NCBI RefSeq assembly: GCF_026241195.1 | Contig: NZ_JAPFQO010000007.1 | Span: 124,001 to 188,000 of the forward strand | From: Pontibacter anaerobius | Lineage (GTDB): Bacteria; Bacteroidota; Bacteroidia; Cytophagales; Hymenobacteraceae | DNA length: 64,000 nucleotides | Direction: 5' to 3' | Part shown: piece by piece, positions 15,769 through 24,145 of the stretch | Layout of the letters: each line of letters begins with the position of its first letter | Numbering within the stretch: position 1 is the stretch's first letter | The notes under the pieces: generated by a model | Told to the model about the DNA's origin: nothing | The model's database searches: none | The model's input: the letters and a program-made list of their open reading frames with translations, nothing else | Program-made: the position numbers and the translations under genes

Positions 15769-15945
15769 TTACTCCAGCACAGGCTTTAGGAGCACGCCAA
15801 ACCCCAGCCCTATGCCGTACAGCAACACCAGCGGGAGCAACTGCTGCAACGTAACCGTTGCGGCATCATGCCGCAGGCAGAACATCAGCAAGCCCACCAA
15901 AAAAACGCCACAAACAAAAAGAATGGTTTTGTACAGATTAGTCAT
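15769..15945 (-). CDS. Two-helix small membrane protein (58 aa)
   Basis: Translating the minus strand from the ATG at 15945 gives MTNLYKTILFVCGVFLVGLL, a charged loop FCLRHDAATVTLQQ, then LPLVLLYGIGLGFGVLLKPV and a stop after LE. That makes two membrane helices joined by a short loop, with positive residues at the N-terminus. It lies 39 bp upstream of the zinc-ribbon gene in the same direction. No homologue is recognised. The intact frame, clean topology and placement in a cluster of small membrane genes argue that it is real. Confidence 0.6.
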   Translation of the reverse strand: MTNLYKTILFVCGVFLVGLLMFCLRHDAATVTLQQLLPLVLLYGIGLGFGVLLKPVLE

Positions 15946-16210
15946 AGGCAGAATAAGTATTATAAAATACCTATACTTTATTATCTATTAGTAAGTTACA
16001 TTAATTCGGTCTTCTTTTACAAACGATGTTTGCACATACTTAGTATGTTATTAGAAAATACATATTACCTATTTCAGGGCGGATGCCTTTGCCGATTTAT
16101 CCTGCTTTATAATACTATGTCGCTTCACTAGCCTGCTTTTATACCAGGAGTCAGCAGCAAATAACCTTCAGCAGCCGGATGGGGTAAAACTGTACACAAC
16201 AACATAAGCT

Positions 16211-17017
16211 ATGACTCAGACAAAAGTAGATACTGTATACTATACCATTACCCGAGGCGACAGCCCGCTGGTGGCCACGGCCATACACAATGGGCACGAG
16301 GTGCGCCATAACCTGAAAGAATTGTACAACCTGACGCCCGAAGAGCGGCTACGCGAGGAGGATCCTTTTACGGCGGAGTGGGTGGACATAACAGATAACC
16401 AGATTATTGGGCACTACTCCCGCTTCGAGCTGGACCTGAACCGCCCACCCGAAAAAGCCATTTACCGCAAACCCGAGGATGCCTGGGGCCTGAAGGTATG
16501 GAAAGAGGAGCTGCCGGAGGAACTTGCGCAGGAGTCGATGAAGCGCTACGACAAGTTTTACGAGGATGTGAAGCGAATGCTAAGCCAGCTCATAGGAGAG
16601 CATGGCTGCGTGGTAGTGTACGACCTGCATACCTATAACCACCGCCGCGAAGGCCCCACCGGACCGGCCGCCAACCCGGAAGAGAACCCTGAGGTGAATA
16701 TTGGCACAGGCAACATGAACCGCAAGATGTGGGCGCCGGTAGTTGATGCCTTCATGCACAGCCTCAGCCACTACAACTACCAGGGCCGAAAGCTGGACGT
16801 GCGCGAGAACATAAAGTTTGAGGGAGGCCATTTTATGCGCTGGCTCCACGAGACCTTCGGTGACAAAGTATGCGTGATAAGCATTGAGTTTAAAAAGTTC
16901 TTTATGGATGAGTGGACCGGGGAGCCTGACCAGGCGCAGGTGCAGGAGATACGGCAGGCACTGCAGCAAAGCACCCGCCCCGTGCTGGAGGCGCTGGCGC
17001 AGGTGTGCCAGGTATAA
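16211..17017 (+). CDS. N-formylglutamate amidohydrolase family protein
   Basis: A 268-residue zinc hydrolase of the FGase family. Classical members split N-formylglutamate in histidine breakdown, while related proteins act on other N-acyl amino acids. Visible family elements are ATAIHNGHEVRHN (residues 22-34, metal-binding His), HYSRFELDLNRP (74-85), VVYDLHTYNHRREGP (near 141, second metal His) and VISIEFKKFFMDE (near 225). No hut genes are nearby. Instead it leads a group with a DUF1704 metallopeptidase and an ATP-grasp ligase, an arrangement I recall from other Bacteroidota. The substrate is therefore probably a peptide or conjugate made by those neighbours rather than a histidine catabolite; this is inference. 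Confidence 0.87.
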   Translation: MTQTKVDTVYYTITRGDSPLVATAIHNGHEVRHNLKELYNLTPEERLREEDPFTAEWVDITDNQIIGHYSRFELDLNRPPEKAIYRKPEDAWGLKVWKEELPEELAQESMKRYDKFYEDVKRMLSQLIGEHGCVVVYDLHTYNHRREGPTGPAANPEENPEVNIGTGNMNRKMWAPVVDAFMHSLSHYNYQGRKLDVRENIKFEGGHFMRWLHETFGDKVCVISIEFKKFFMDEWTGEPDQAQVQEIRQALQQSTRPVLEALAQVCQV

Positions 17018-17285
17018 TTTTACAGAAATGAGAGATGCTAGAATGAGAGATGCTAGATTTTACTATTCATGCTAGTCACCCCTGCCCCTTCAAAGGTAGG
17101 GCCGTTCCATTTTCTGTAAATCTGCCGCAGGTTTTCAATTTGTGGCTTACCATGGGTTGAGTTTGTAACTCAACCGGGCCAGCGGCGCAAACTATAGCCG
17201 GAACAGGAAGATGACGTACGGTATGAATTCAAAAACAGCATTCACGCATTGTTGCCACACCCTAAATTCCGAACACGCTTAAGCC
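17018..17285. other. Spacer with a 15-bp tandem duplication
   Basis: Directly after the amidohydrolase stop, AATGAGAGATGCTAG is repeated twice in tandem (about 17026-17056). The rest carries C-rich and G-rich fragments (ACCCCTGCCCCTTCAAAG) like those bordering the interspersed repeats. No gene is seen. Confidence 0.6.
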
Positions 17286-19133
17286 ATGATCGAAAGTATA
17301 ACCGACAGCTTCATCAAGAAAATTACCCGGAGCCTGAAGCGCGGCAAGCAGGTGCACCGCCGGTTGCCGCAGGGCGGGCTGCTGTACATCGACAGGCCCC
17401 TGCCCTTCCTGGTGCTCTTCCGCCACCCTGCCGGCGAGCCTGACCACCCGACCGCCGACTTCCTGAAAGCCAACGCGTCCTACATCATCGCACGCCAGGA
17501 GCAAACCGAGGAACTGCGCCCACTGGTGCAAAGTATAGCCAGGGCCATGGCTGATGAGTTCGGCGCGTTTATGATCATTGAGTTGACGGCCGCCCCTGAC
17601 AACCCTGCCGAAGCACCGCTGTTTAAGGTGCTGGGCCCGGAGAAGCACCTGCCCACCACGACTGAGACCATTGCAAAGGAGCTGCAAAGTATAAAACTGA
17701 CGCGCATCCATACTTCTGTGGAGGTGGAGAGCAACGAGCCGCTGCTTCAGGAGCCGCTTTGCCTGATGCCCGAGGAAGACCTTAAAAAGCACAGTGTCCT
17801 GATGATGGGCCTGCAGCTGAAGCCGATTTACCGGAACGCCACCACGGGCAAGATTTACCCGCTGCTGCTGCGTACGCTCCGCGAGAAGGTGGCCAACGCC
17901 ATCAAGAAAACCGTTTTCGACTTTGTGAGTGTGCAGACCACGCACCACCCGGTGCACTTCCAGGCGCTGGGGCGGCAGTCGGTAAACCGCGTGGTATGGC
18001 GCATCGACAAGCAGCTGACAAGTATAAGCGACCAGTTCCGGTTCCTGCTGCTCGTTACGCCCGTAAACAACAACGAGGCCTGGGCCGAGTTCAGGAAGGC
18101 AAAGTACAACAAGCCGCCTACCTTCCACTACCGCCTCATGCCCATCGATGCCGACCACCTGAAGCGCAAGCTCTATAACATCTCTATTGAGAAGGTGGAT
18201 GACCCCACGCTGGGCTACCTGTTCCGGGACAAGCGTCACGAGCTGGACAAGATGCTGACCATGCTCTCAGACCGTAATACACCGGATTTCCTGTACAGCA
18301 GCATGCAGCTCTACGGCACCGTTACCGACCAGCTCCTGAAAGTGGCCGAAGGCATACTAGCCACTATTCCGGAGCCGGAGCGGAGCGGCAAACCAGACAT
18401 TATACCTGTGCCTGAGTTTGTGGCGCAGGCAGAGCGGGAGATCGCTTTCCTGAAAGAGCAGTACCCGGATCTGGACTCCGGTGTAGATGTGCGTGATGAT
18501 GTGGTGGGGCTTATCGTCTCAAAAGGCAGGCTAAACGTGGGCACCGATGCCAGGATACCGCGCCACCGCGCCGAGGCCTTGATCCAGCACGAAGTAGGCA
18601 CCCATATCCTAACATACTTTAACGGGAAGGCACAGCCGCTGCACCAACTCTACGTGGGCAGCCCCGGCTACGAGGAGTTGCAGGAGGGGCTGGCCGTACT
18701 GAGCGAGTGGCTGGTGGGCGGCCTGGACCAGGACCGCATGCGCATACTGGCCGCACGCGTGGTGGCCGTGTACCACCTTACCAAGGGCTGCAGCTTTGTA
18801 GACAACTTTTGGCGGCTGAAGGACGAGTACCATTTTGATGACGAAACGGCCTGGAACGTGGCCATGCGCGTGCACCGTGGCGGCGGACTTACCAAGGACG
18901 CCGTGTACTTGCGTGGGCTCGTGCACCTGCTCAACTACCTGAAGGAAGGAAACGAGCTGGAACCCCTGCTCATCGGTAAGATCCGGCAGGACTATATTCC
19001 CATTGTGCAGGAGCTTATCTACCGCAATGTGCTGCGCCCCATGCCTATTAAGCCGCGCTACCTCCTCGACAGCAGCATCAGGCCAAAGCTGGAACAACTA
19101 AAAACCGGTATTTCAGTATTTAATTTACTGTGA
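17286..19133 (+). CDS. DUF1704 (QEGLA motif) metallopeptidase, MATCAP/tubulin-detyrosinase-like
   Basis: A 615-residue cytosolic protein often annotated as flavohemoglobin expression-modulating QEGLA motif protein. The metalloprotease core sits near residues 430-480: IQHEVGTHILTYFNG contains the HExxxH zinc motif, and ELQEGLAVLSEWLVGG supplies the third ligand Glu and the QEGLA signature. The remainder is helical, with an N-terminal ATP-independent region whose role is unknown. Eukaryotic DUF1704 relatives (MATCAP/TMCP) remove the C-terminal tyrosine of alpha-tubulin. Only 36 bp separate it from an ATP-grasp gene, so ligase and peptidase are co-transcribed. At least four AGT-ATA (Ser-Ile) pairs inside AAGTATA copies occur in this gene. 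Confidence 0.88.
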   Translation: MIESITDSFIKKITRSLKRGKQVHRRLPQGGLLYIDRPLPFLVLFRHPAGEPDHPTADFLKANASYIIARQEQTEELRPLVQSIARAMADEFGAFMIIELTAAPDNPAEAPLFKVLGPEKHLPTTTETIAKELQSIKLTRIHTSVEVESNEPLLQEPLCLMPEEDLKKHSVLMMGLQLKPIYRNATTGKIYPLLLRTLREKVANAIKKTVFDFVSVQTTHHPVHFQALGRQSVNRVVWRIDKQLTSISDQFRFLLLVTPVNNNEAWAEFRKAKYNKPPTFHYRLMPIDADHLKRKLYNISIEKVDDPTLGYLFRDKRHELDKMLTMLSDRNTPDFLYSSMQLYGTVTDQLLKVAEGILATIPEPERSGKPDIIPVPEFVAQAEREIAFLKEQYPDLDSGVDVRDDVVGLIVSKGRLNVGTDARIPRHRAEALIQHEVGTHILTYFNGKAQPLHQLYVGSPGYEELQEGLAVLSEWLVGGLDQDRMRILAARVVAVYHLTKGCSFVDNFWRLKDEYHFDDETAWNVAMRVHRGGGLTKDAVYLRGLVHLLNYLKEGNELEPLLIGKIRQDYIPIVQELIYRNVLRPMPIKPRYLLDSSIRPKLEQLKTGISVFNLL

Positions 19134-19169
19134 TCTTCCGACCACATCAATCAACATAAAGACACCCAA

Positions 19170-20219
19170 ATGACAGTAGGATTTGTAGTTAACAATATAG
19201 AAACAGAAAAGGCAGCATACACCACTATTTTCCTGGCGCAGCGCCTGCACAACGCCGGCCATACAGTATACCTGATGGGCGTAGGCGACCTGGCCTACTA
19301 CCCCGACGGCTACATGGGCGCCATGGCCGTGCAGGCAGACCCAAACCACAAGTATAAATCACCCTCCACGTTCATTGACTTCATCCACAGCGACAAGGTG
19401 AAGAAAGTACGCATTACCGCCCGCGAGCTGGATGTGCTCATGCTGCGCAATGACCCATCTTCCGAGCCGGAGGGCCGATCCTGGGCGCAGAATGCGGGTA
19501 TTATCTTCGGTCAGCTGGCCATGCGCCACGGTGTTATCGTGCTCAACGACCCTACCTCGCTCTCAGACGCAGTGAACAAGATGTACTTCCAGCATTTCCC
19601 GGAAGCTGTTCGTCCGCGCACCCTCATCACCCGCGACAAGGAGGAAATCAAAGAATTCTTTAACGAGCAGAAAAACAATATCATCCTGAAGCCACTGCAG
19701 GGCTCAGGCGGATCGGGGGTGTTTATGGTGAAGAAAAAGGACTCTACCAACCTGAACCAGATTGTGGAGGCCATCAGCCGAGACGGCTACGTGATTGCGC
19801 AGGAGTACTTGCCAGAGGCCACGGAAGGCGACGTGCGCTTGTTTGTGATGAACGGTGAGGCATTACAGTACAAAGGGAAATATTGCGCCATACGCCGCGT
19901 GAACAGCCCCGATGATATCCGCAGTAACATACATGCCGGCGGCTCGGCCGTGGCAGCCAAGGTAGACAAGCGCATGCTGGATCTGGTGGAGCTCGTAAAG
20001 CCGAAGCTGATACAGGACGGCATGTTTCTGGTGGGCCTTGACATTGTGGGCGATAAGCTGATGGAGATAAACGTGTTCAGCCCCGGCGCTTTGCCAACGG
20101 CCAGCGAGCTGGAGGGCGTGGACTTTTCGGAGCCGGTTATTGCCGCCCTGGAGCGCAAGGTGCATTATAAGAAAACCTACGGCACCCAGATAGATAACAA
20201 AACTGTGGCAATGATTTAA
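19170..20219 (+). CDS. Glutathione-synthetase-like ATP-grasp ligase
   Basis: A 349-residue ligase that would join a carboxylate to an amine via an acyl-phosphate. ATP-grasp hallmarks are ILKPLQGSGGSGVFMVKKKD (near residue 170), AQEYLPEATEGDVRLFVMNGE (near 210) and GLDIVGDKLMEINVFSPGALP (near 290, Mg-binding Glu/Asn). The C-terminal half resembles bacterial GshB. However, no gshA is present and the N-terminal domain (FVVNNIETEKAAYTTIFLAQRL) is divergent, so glutathione need not be the product. It is the third gene of the amidohydrolase-DUF1704 group and is followed by a strong terminator at 20245-20271. Confidence 0.9.
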   Translation: MTVGFVVNNIETEKAAYTTIFLAQRLHNAGHTVYLMGVGDLAYYPDGYMGAMAVQADPNHKYKSPSTFIDFIHSDKVKKVRITARELDVLMLRNDPSSEPEGRSWAQNAGIIFGQLAMRHGVIVLNDPTSLSDAVNKMYFQHFPEAVRPRTLITRDKEEIKEFFNEQKNNIILKPLQGSGGSGVFMVKKKDSTNLNQIVEAISRDGYVIAQEYLPEATEGDVRLFVMNGEALQYKGKYCAIRRVNSPDDIRSNIHAGGSAVAAKVDKRMLDLVELVKPKLIQDGMFLVGLDIVGDKLMEINVFSPGALPTASELEGVDFSEPVIAALERKVHYKKTYGTQIDNKTVAMI

Positions 20220-20244
20220 GGTCGCTACCCCTATCGAACTACAG

Positions 20245-20271
20245 AAAGCAGGGCCTCAACCCTGCTTTTTT
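20245..20271 (+). terminator. Terminator after the ATP-grasp gene
   Basis: Arms AAAGCAGGG (20245-20253) and CCCTGCTTT (20260-20268) with a 6-nt loop are followed by a T run. They lie 26 bp past the stop codon and close the amidohydrolase/DUF1704/ATP-grasp transcript. Confidence 0.88.
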
Positions 20272-20474
20272 CTTGTCCTTTGCCCGCCTCTGCAGGCTCA
20301 ACAACAGCCTCTAACCTGTGTTATGACGCCAACCAAGTATAATCACACCTCTTCTGCCTGTCTTGCTGAAAATATTTTCAGCCACAAGAAACACGCAATT
20401 CATTGTATTTTAATGAGTTACAAACCAAAGACAGGGACAATAGAAAAAGGCGGAAAATATTTCTATATTTTCCT

Positions 20475-20504
20475 TTTGGAAATGAAATCAAACAGGTAAT
20501 TTTG
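20475..20504 (+). promoter_or_regulatory. Bacteroidota-type promoter of a probable small RNA
   Basis: TTTG at 20475-20478 (-33 element) and TAATTTTG at 20497-20504 (-7 element TAnnTTTG) are separated by 18 bp, the expected spacing. No protein-coding gene follows; the next strong signal is the terminator at 20712-20750. Confidence 0.7.
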
Positions 20505-20509
20505 CACCC

Positions 20510-20753
20510 GAATTGAGAGAGACACTATATCGGAAGGCTAATATAGTTAACAATATTTTAACATACAAGCCTTGTTCTGATTTTTTAAGTAGAACCTCGA
20601 ATATTTCAGGCAAGCAGAGGGCTTCACGCCGGGCCAGCCACTCCAAAGAGAAGTAAGTTTACTAAAAATAAGGTTAGATAAAGTTTAGATTAGTTTAGTT
20701 TGTTTTAAGGTGAGAGAAAGCCCCGTCATTAAATGGCGGGGCTTTTCTCATTT
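20510..20753 (+). ncRNA. Probable non-coding RNA of about 240 nt
   Basis: A well-formed promoter (20475-20504) is followed by about 200 bp without a credible reading frame and then by a strong terminator. The terminator arms AGCCCCG and CGGGGCT are extended by CATT/AATG, within 20712-20750, and the transcript then ends in U-rich sequence. The body includes GAGAGAGACACTATATCGGAAGG near the 5' side (given as position 20513-20535) and GGCTTCACGCCGGGCC at 20621-20636. It shows none of the conserved parts of tmRNA, RNase P RNA or SRP RNA. A 6S-type RNA is possible from size and isolation, but I could not fold it convincingly. Confidence 0.5.
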
Positions 20754-20761
20754 TTATACTT

Positions 20762-21223
20762 CTATACTTTGTCCATCACCAGCAGCCAGCCTGTTACCAC
20801 AGCTAAAGGTATAAGCGCCAGCAGCAGCTTCAGCACAAAGCCCGGCGCTGCCGTGCCCGCCCCCCAGGAACCCCGGCTAAACATATAGCGGGCGCTCACC
20901 ACCAGCGAGAAGAAAGCCAGCACTGCCATGGCGGCATGCACTATCTGCAGCACCTGCGGCGCGTTTATACTGGCATCCCATACCCGTAAGCCCACGCGCA
21001 CCAACCACGGCACCATGGCCAGCGAGCAAAGCAAGGCCAGCAAAGCGCCCAATTTTATCCGGAACAGCGTAACCCAGGAGGCCAGCCCAAACAAAGCCAT
21101 ACCCGCCATCAGCGCCACGTCAGAGTATACATTGTGCGGCACCGATACGTAGCCCCTGAAGAAAAGTATAACCGTTGCCGTGGCAACACCCGTGAGAAAG
21201 TATAGCAGATACCGCGTCATACA
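20762..21223 (-). CDS. Integral membrane protein of unknown function
   Basis: About 153 residues with four to five membrane helices: MTRYLLYFLTGVATATVILF at the N-terminus, DVALMAGMALFGLASWVTLF, LGALLALLCSLAMVPWLV, VLQIVHAAMAVLAFFSLVVSA and the C-terminal LKLLLALIPLAVVTGWLLV. The start at 21223 is preferred to one five codons upstream because it opens the first helix. No conserved charged or catalytic motif is evident and I do not recognise a family. It ends 9 bp before the small-RNA terminator and faces it convergently. Confidence 0.7.
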   Translation of the reverse strand, partial: CMTRYLLYFLTGVATATVILFFRGYVSVPHNVYSDVALMAGMALFGLASWVTLFRIKLGALLALLCSLAMVPWLVRVGLRVWDASINAPQVLQIVHAAMAVLAFFSLVVSARYMFSRGSWGAGTAAPGFVLKLLLALIPLAVVTGWLLVMDKV

Positions 21224-21260
21224 GGTATCATACTGCAAAAAGGGTGTTTCAGATACTGGC

Positions 21261-22097
21261 TTACCTTATAGTGTACCTGACAGGCAATGTGTAGCGTACT
21301 TCAACAGGCTTTCCTTCTAATAAGCCGGGCTTCCAGGCGGGCATACTTTGGAGTACACGCAGGGCCTCCGCGTCGCCGTCCGGGTGCAGGCTTTTTACAG
21401 TCTCTATATCCTTAAACCTCCCCTGTTCATCTACAAGATACGTTAATACCACCAGCCCCTGCACACCCGCTTTATACATGCTTTTCGGGAATTTAATGTT
21501 GGAGGCCAAATATCTTAACATGGCATACTCCCCTCCAGGGAATTCTGGCATCTGCTCCATCGGAAAGAACTTCACCTCCTCGCCTGCTTCATTATAAAGT
21601 TTACCGGAGGTCATCTCTCCCTTCTCATACACCTCTATCCGGCGTACATCCCCAGTCTCATAAAAAGCTTTAAGCGTATCCTGTGCTAAATTGTCGTGGT
21701 AGTAGCGTGTATAGCGCAATTGCCCGCTCTCGTACCAGGCTTTATATTCGCCGTTGAGTTTGTTGTTGCTGTAATACCCCTGCTCCTTTAGGTTTCCGTT
21801 GCTGTGCCAGATGTAATATGCCCCCTGCCTTATACCTAATTTGTACTCGCCTCCGTCCAGATCGCTGAAGGTGGTTTGCTGCACCTTGGTGCTATCGGCG
21901 GCATGGTACCGTACTCTGGTGCCGCCCCCAACTTCGTTCTCTTCCTGTATCTCAAAAAAATACGCCTCTGCTGCTTCAACCTCTCTGATACCACTTTTGC
22001 TGAAGTACTTTACTTTTTTCTGCTGCTGTGCAAACGCCGCGGTACTTATCGCTAAAATAGCTACAACTATAGCTCCAGCTCTCTTTAACTCTTTCAC
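21261..22097 (-). CDS. Secreted TonB C-terminal domain protein with MORN-type repeats
   Basis: A 278-residue protein with a signal peptide (residues 1-23, ending AAFAQ). Residues about 90-165 hold YwqK/MORN-like repeats (GAYYIWHSNGNLKEQGYY, GEYKAWYESGQLRYTRYY). The C-terminus from about 190 is a TonB domain: FPGGEYAMLRYLASNIKFP, GLVVLTYLVDEQGRFKDIETVKSLHPDGDAEALRVL and the closing VRYTLPVRYTI. This MORN-TonB fusion is frequent in Bacteroidota and lacks the usual N-terminal ExbB-interacting anchor, so it may not energise transport. It is separated from the preceding membrane gene by 37 bp and could share its transcript. Confidence 0.88.
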   Translation of the reverse strand: MKELKRAGAIVVAILAISTAAFAQQQKKVKYFSKSGIREVEAAEAYFFEIQEENEVGGGTRVRYHAADSTKVQQTTFSDLDGGEYKLGIRQGAYYIWHSNGNLKEQGYYSNNKLNGEYKAWYESGQLRYTRYYHDNLAQDTLKAFYETGDVRRIEVYEKGEMTSGKLYNEAGEEVKFFPMEQMPEFPGGEYAMLRYLASNIKFPKSMYKAGVQGLVVLTYLVDEQGRFKDIETVKSLHPDGDAEALRVLQSMPAWKPGLLEGKPVEVRYTLPVRYTIR

Positions 22098-22250
22098 TTC
22101 TTTTGCTTTATCGGTATAATAATTCTGCTAAAGTAGTACATTCCGTTAAAAACTCTTGTGGCAGAAAGACAAGGTGGCCGGGTTTGGTACTTAAACTTAA
22201 TCTTTGGCTATTTGTATAGTATAAGGCCTGTGCCGGAAAGTTAAAGAAGT

Positions 22251-24101
22251 ATGAGCGAAACGAGAAAAGGAACGAGAGACAAGGCAAACCAACAAGACAA
22301 GAAAACCCTGCGCGAGCAGGTGGGCGCCCTGAAGAACCTGCCCAAGTTTTTCAGGCTGATCTGGGAGACAAGCCCGCGCCTGACCATTATAAACCTGCTG
22401 CTGCGCCTGGTAAAGGCCTCCCTGCCGCTGGCCATGCTGTATGTGGGCAAGCTGATCATAGATGAGGTGATCCGGCTGATTGATGTGACCGGCGAGCAGC
22501 AACTGACCTACCTCTGGACACTGGTTGCGCTGGAACTGGGGCTGGCCGTGCTGTCGGACCTCATTAACCGGGGCATTACGCTGGTAGATAGCCTGCTGGG
22601 CGACCTGTTCTCGAACCGCACCTCTGTGGCCCTTATAGAGCATGCCGCCAAGCTGGACCTGGCACAGTTCGAGGATGCCACCTTCTATGATAAGCTGGAG
22701 CGGGCACGGCGGCAAACGGTCTCACGGGTGGTGCTCATGTCGCAGGTGCTCTCGCAACTGCAGGATATCGTGACCATTGCTTTCCTGGCCGTTGGTTTGA
22801 TTACCTTTAACCCCTGGCTTATACTTATACTTCTGGTGGCCGTTATACCTTCATTCCTGGGCGAGACGCACTTTAACGAGCGCAGCTACTCCCTCTCCCG
22901 CTCCTGGACACCCGAGCGCCGCGAACTGGACTACCTGCGCTACATAGGTGCCTCCGACGAAACAGCCAAGGAAGTCAAGACCTTTAACCTCTCGGGTTTT
23001 CTGGCCGGGCGCTTTAAAGAGCTTTCGGACAGGTATTATCTCCTCAACAAGAGCCTCACCGTGAAGCGGGCTTTCTGGGGAAGCGCCCTCTCCGCCCTCG
23101 GCACACTGGCTTATTACGGTGCTTACGTGTTTATACTTTTCGAGACAGTGGCCGGTAACATTACGGTGGGTAGTTTAACTTTCCTGGCAGGCTCGTTCAG
23201 CAACATGCGCAGTTTACTGCAGGGCATCATGACACGCTTCTCCCAGATTGCCGAGAGTGCCCTATACTTGCAGGACCTCTTTGATTTCCTGGAGCTGCAG
23301 CCGCAGATCACGCCGCCAACTAATCCGCTGCCTATCCCCCGCCCCATACAGCAGGGCTTTACCTTCGAGAACGTGGGGTTTAAGTACCACAACTCCGAGA
23401 AGTGGGCCGTGCGGCACTTGTCATTTCACCTGAGGGCCGGCGAGAAACTGGCTTTGGTGGGCGAGAACGGGGCCGGCAAAACCACGCTGGTAAAGCTGCT
23501 GGCCAGGCTCTATGAGCCCACAGAAGGGCGCATCCTGCTAGATGGCATTGACCTGCGCGAGTATGACCTGAACGATCTACGCCACCAGGTAGGCATTATT
23601 TTCCAGGACTATGTTTGCTTCCAGATGACGGCCTCCGATAACATCGCCATCGGCCAGATCAGCAACATCTCCGATAAAGAACGTATTCAAGGATCTGCCC
23701 AGAAGAGCCTTGCCGACCCCGTAATCCAGCGGCTGCCGGACAAGTATGAGCAGGTGCTGGGCAAGCGCTTCAACAAAGGCGTGGAGCTTTCGGGCGGAGA
23801 GTGGCAGAAGGTGGCGCTAGCCCGTGCCTACATGCGCGATGCACAGCTGCTTATACTTGATGAGCCAACCTCTGCCCTCGACGCCCGCGCCGAGCACGAG
23901 GTGTTCCTGCGTTTCTCGGAACTTATCGAGGGGCGCACCGCCGTACTCATCTCCCACCGCTTCTCCACCGTGCGCATGGCCGACCGCATCCTCTTCCTAG
24001 AGCAGGGCCAGCTCAAAGAACTTGGCTCGCATGAGGAGCTGCTGGCCCAGAACGGCAAGTATGCAGAGCTGTTTCAGTTGCAGGCAAAAGGGTATCTGTA
24101 A
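22251..24101 (+). CDS. ABC exporter, fused permease and ATPase
   Basis: A 616-residue half-transporter that should act as a homodimer at the inner membrane. Residues 30-330 are the six-helix type IV exporter domain (ASLPLAMLYVGKLIIDEVI, LVDSLLGDLFSNRTSVALIEHAAKLDLAQFE region). The ATPase follows: Walker A GENGAGKTTLVKLLARLY near 402, Q-loop VGIIFQDY near 446, signature LSGGEWQKVALARAYM near 513, Walker B QLLILDEPTSALDA near 534 and H-loop ISHRFSTVRMADR. Substrate cannot be inferred, but the family includes lipid and drug exporters. It is monocistronic and ends next to repeat copy 3. Two TATACTT copies overlap in tandem at 22820-22832, encoding Leu-Ile-Leu-Ile-Leu. Confidence 0.93.
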   Translation: MSETRKGTRDKANQQDKKTLREQVGALKNLPKFFRLIWETSPRLTIINLLLRLVKASLPLAMLYVGKLIIDEVIRLIDVTGEQQLTYLWTLVALELGLAVLSDLINRGITLVDSLLGDLFSNRTSVALIEHAAKLDLAQFEDATFYDKLERARRQTVSRVVLMSQVLSQLQDIVTIAFLAVGLITFNPWLILILLVAVIPSFLGETHFNERSYSLSRSWTPERRELDYLRYIGASDETAKEVKTFNLSGFLAGRFKELSDRYYLLNKSLTVKRAFWGSALSALGTLAYYGAYVFILFETVAGNITVGSLTFLAGSFSNMRSLLQGIMTRFSQIAESALYLQDLFDFLELQPQITPPTNPLPIPRPIQQGFTFENVGFKYHNSEKWAVRHLSFHLRAGEKLALVGENGAGKTTLVKLLARLYEPTEGRILLDGIDLREYDLNDLRHQVGIIFQDYVCFQMTASDNIAIGQISNISDKERIQGSAQKSLADPVIQRLPDKYEQVLGKRFNKGVELSGGEWQKVALARAYMRDAQLLILDEPTSALDARAEHEVFLRFSELIEGRTAVLISHRFSTVRMADRILFLEQGQLKELGSHEELLAQNGKYAELFQLQAKGYL

Positions 24102-24145
24102 TTTTAGAATGAGTGGAGAGTTACCAGGCTCAACCTTCTTACTGG

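Noticed and set aside
17262..18239. 325-codon frame opposite the DUF1704 gene
   Set aside because: It is antisense to the QEGLA protein and has no recognisable motif.
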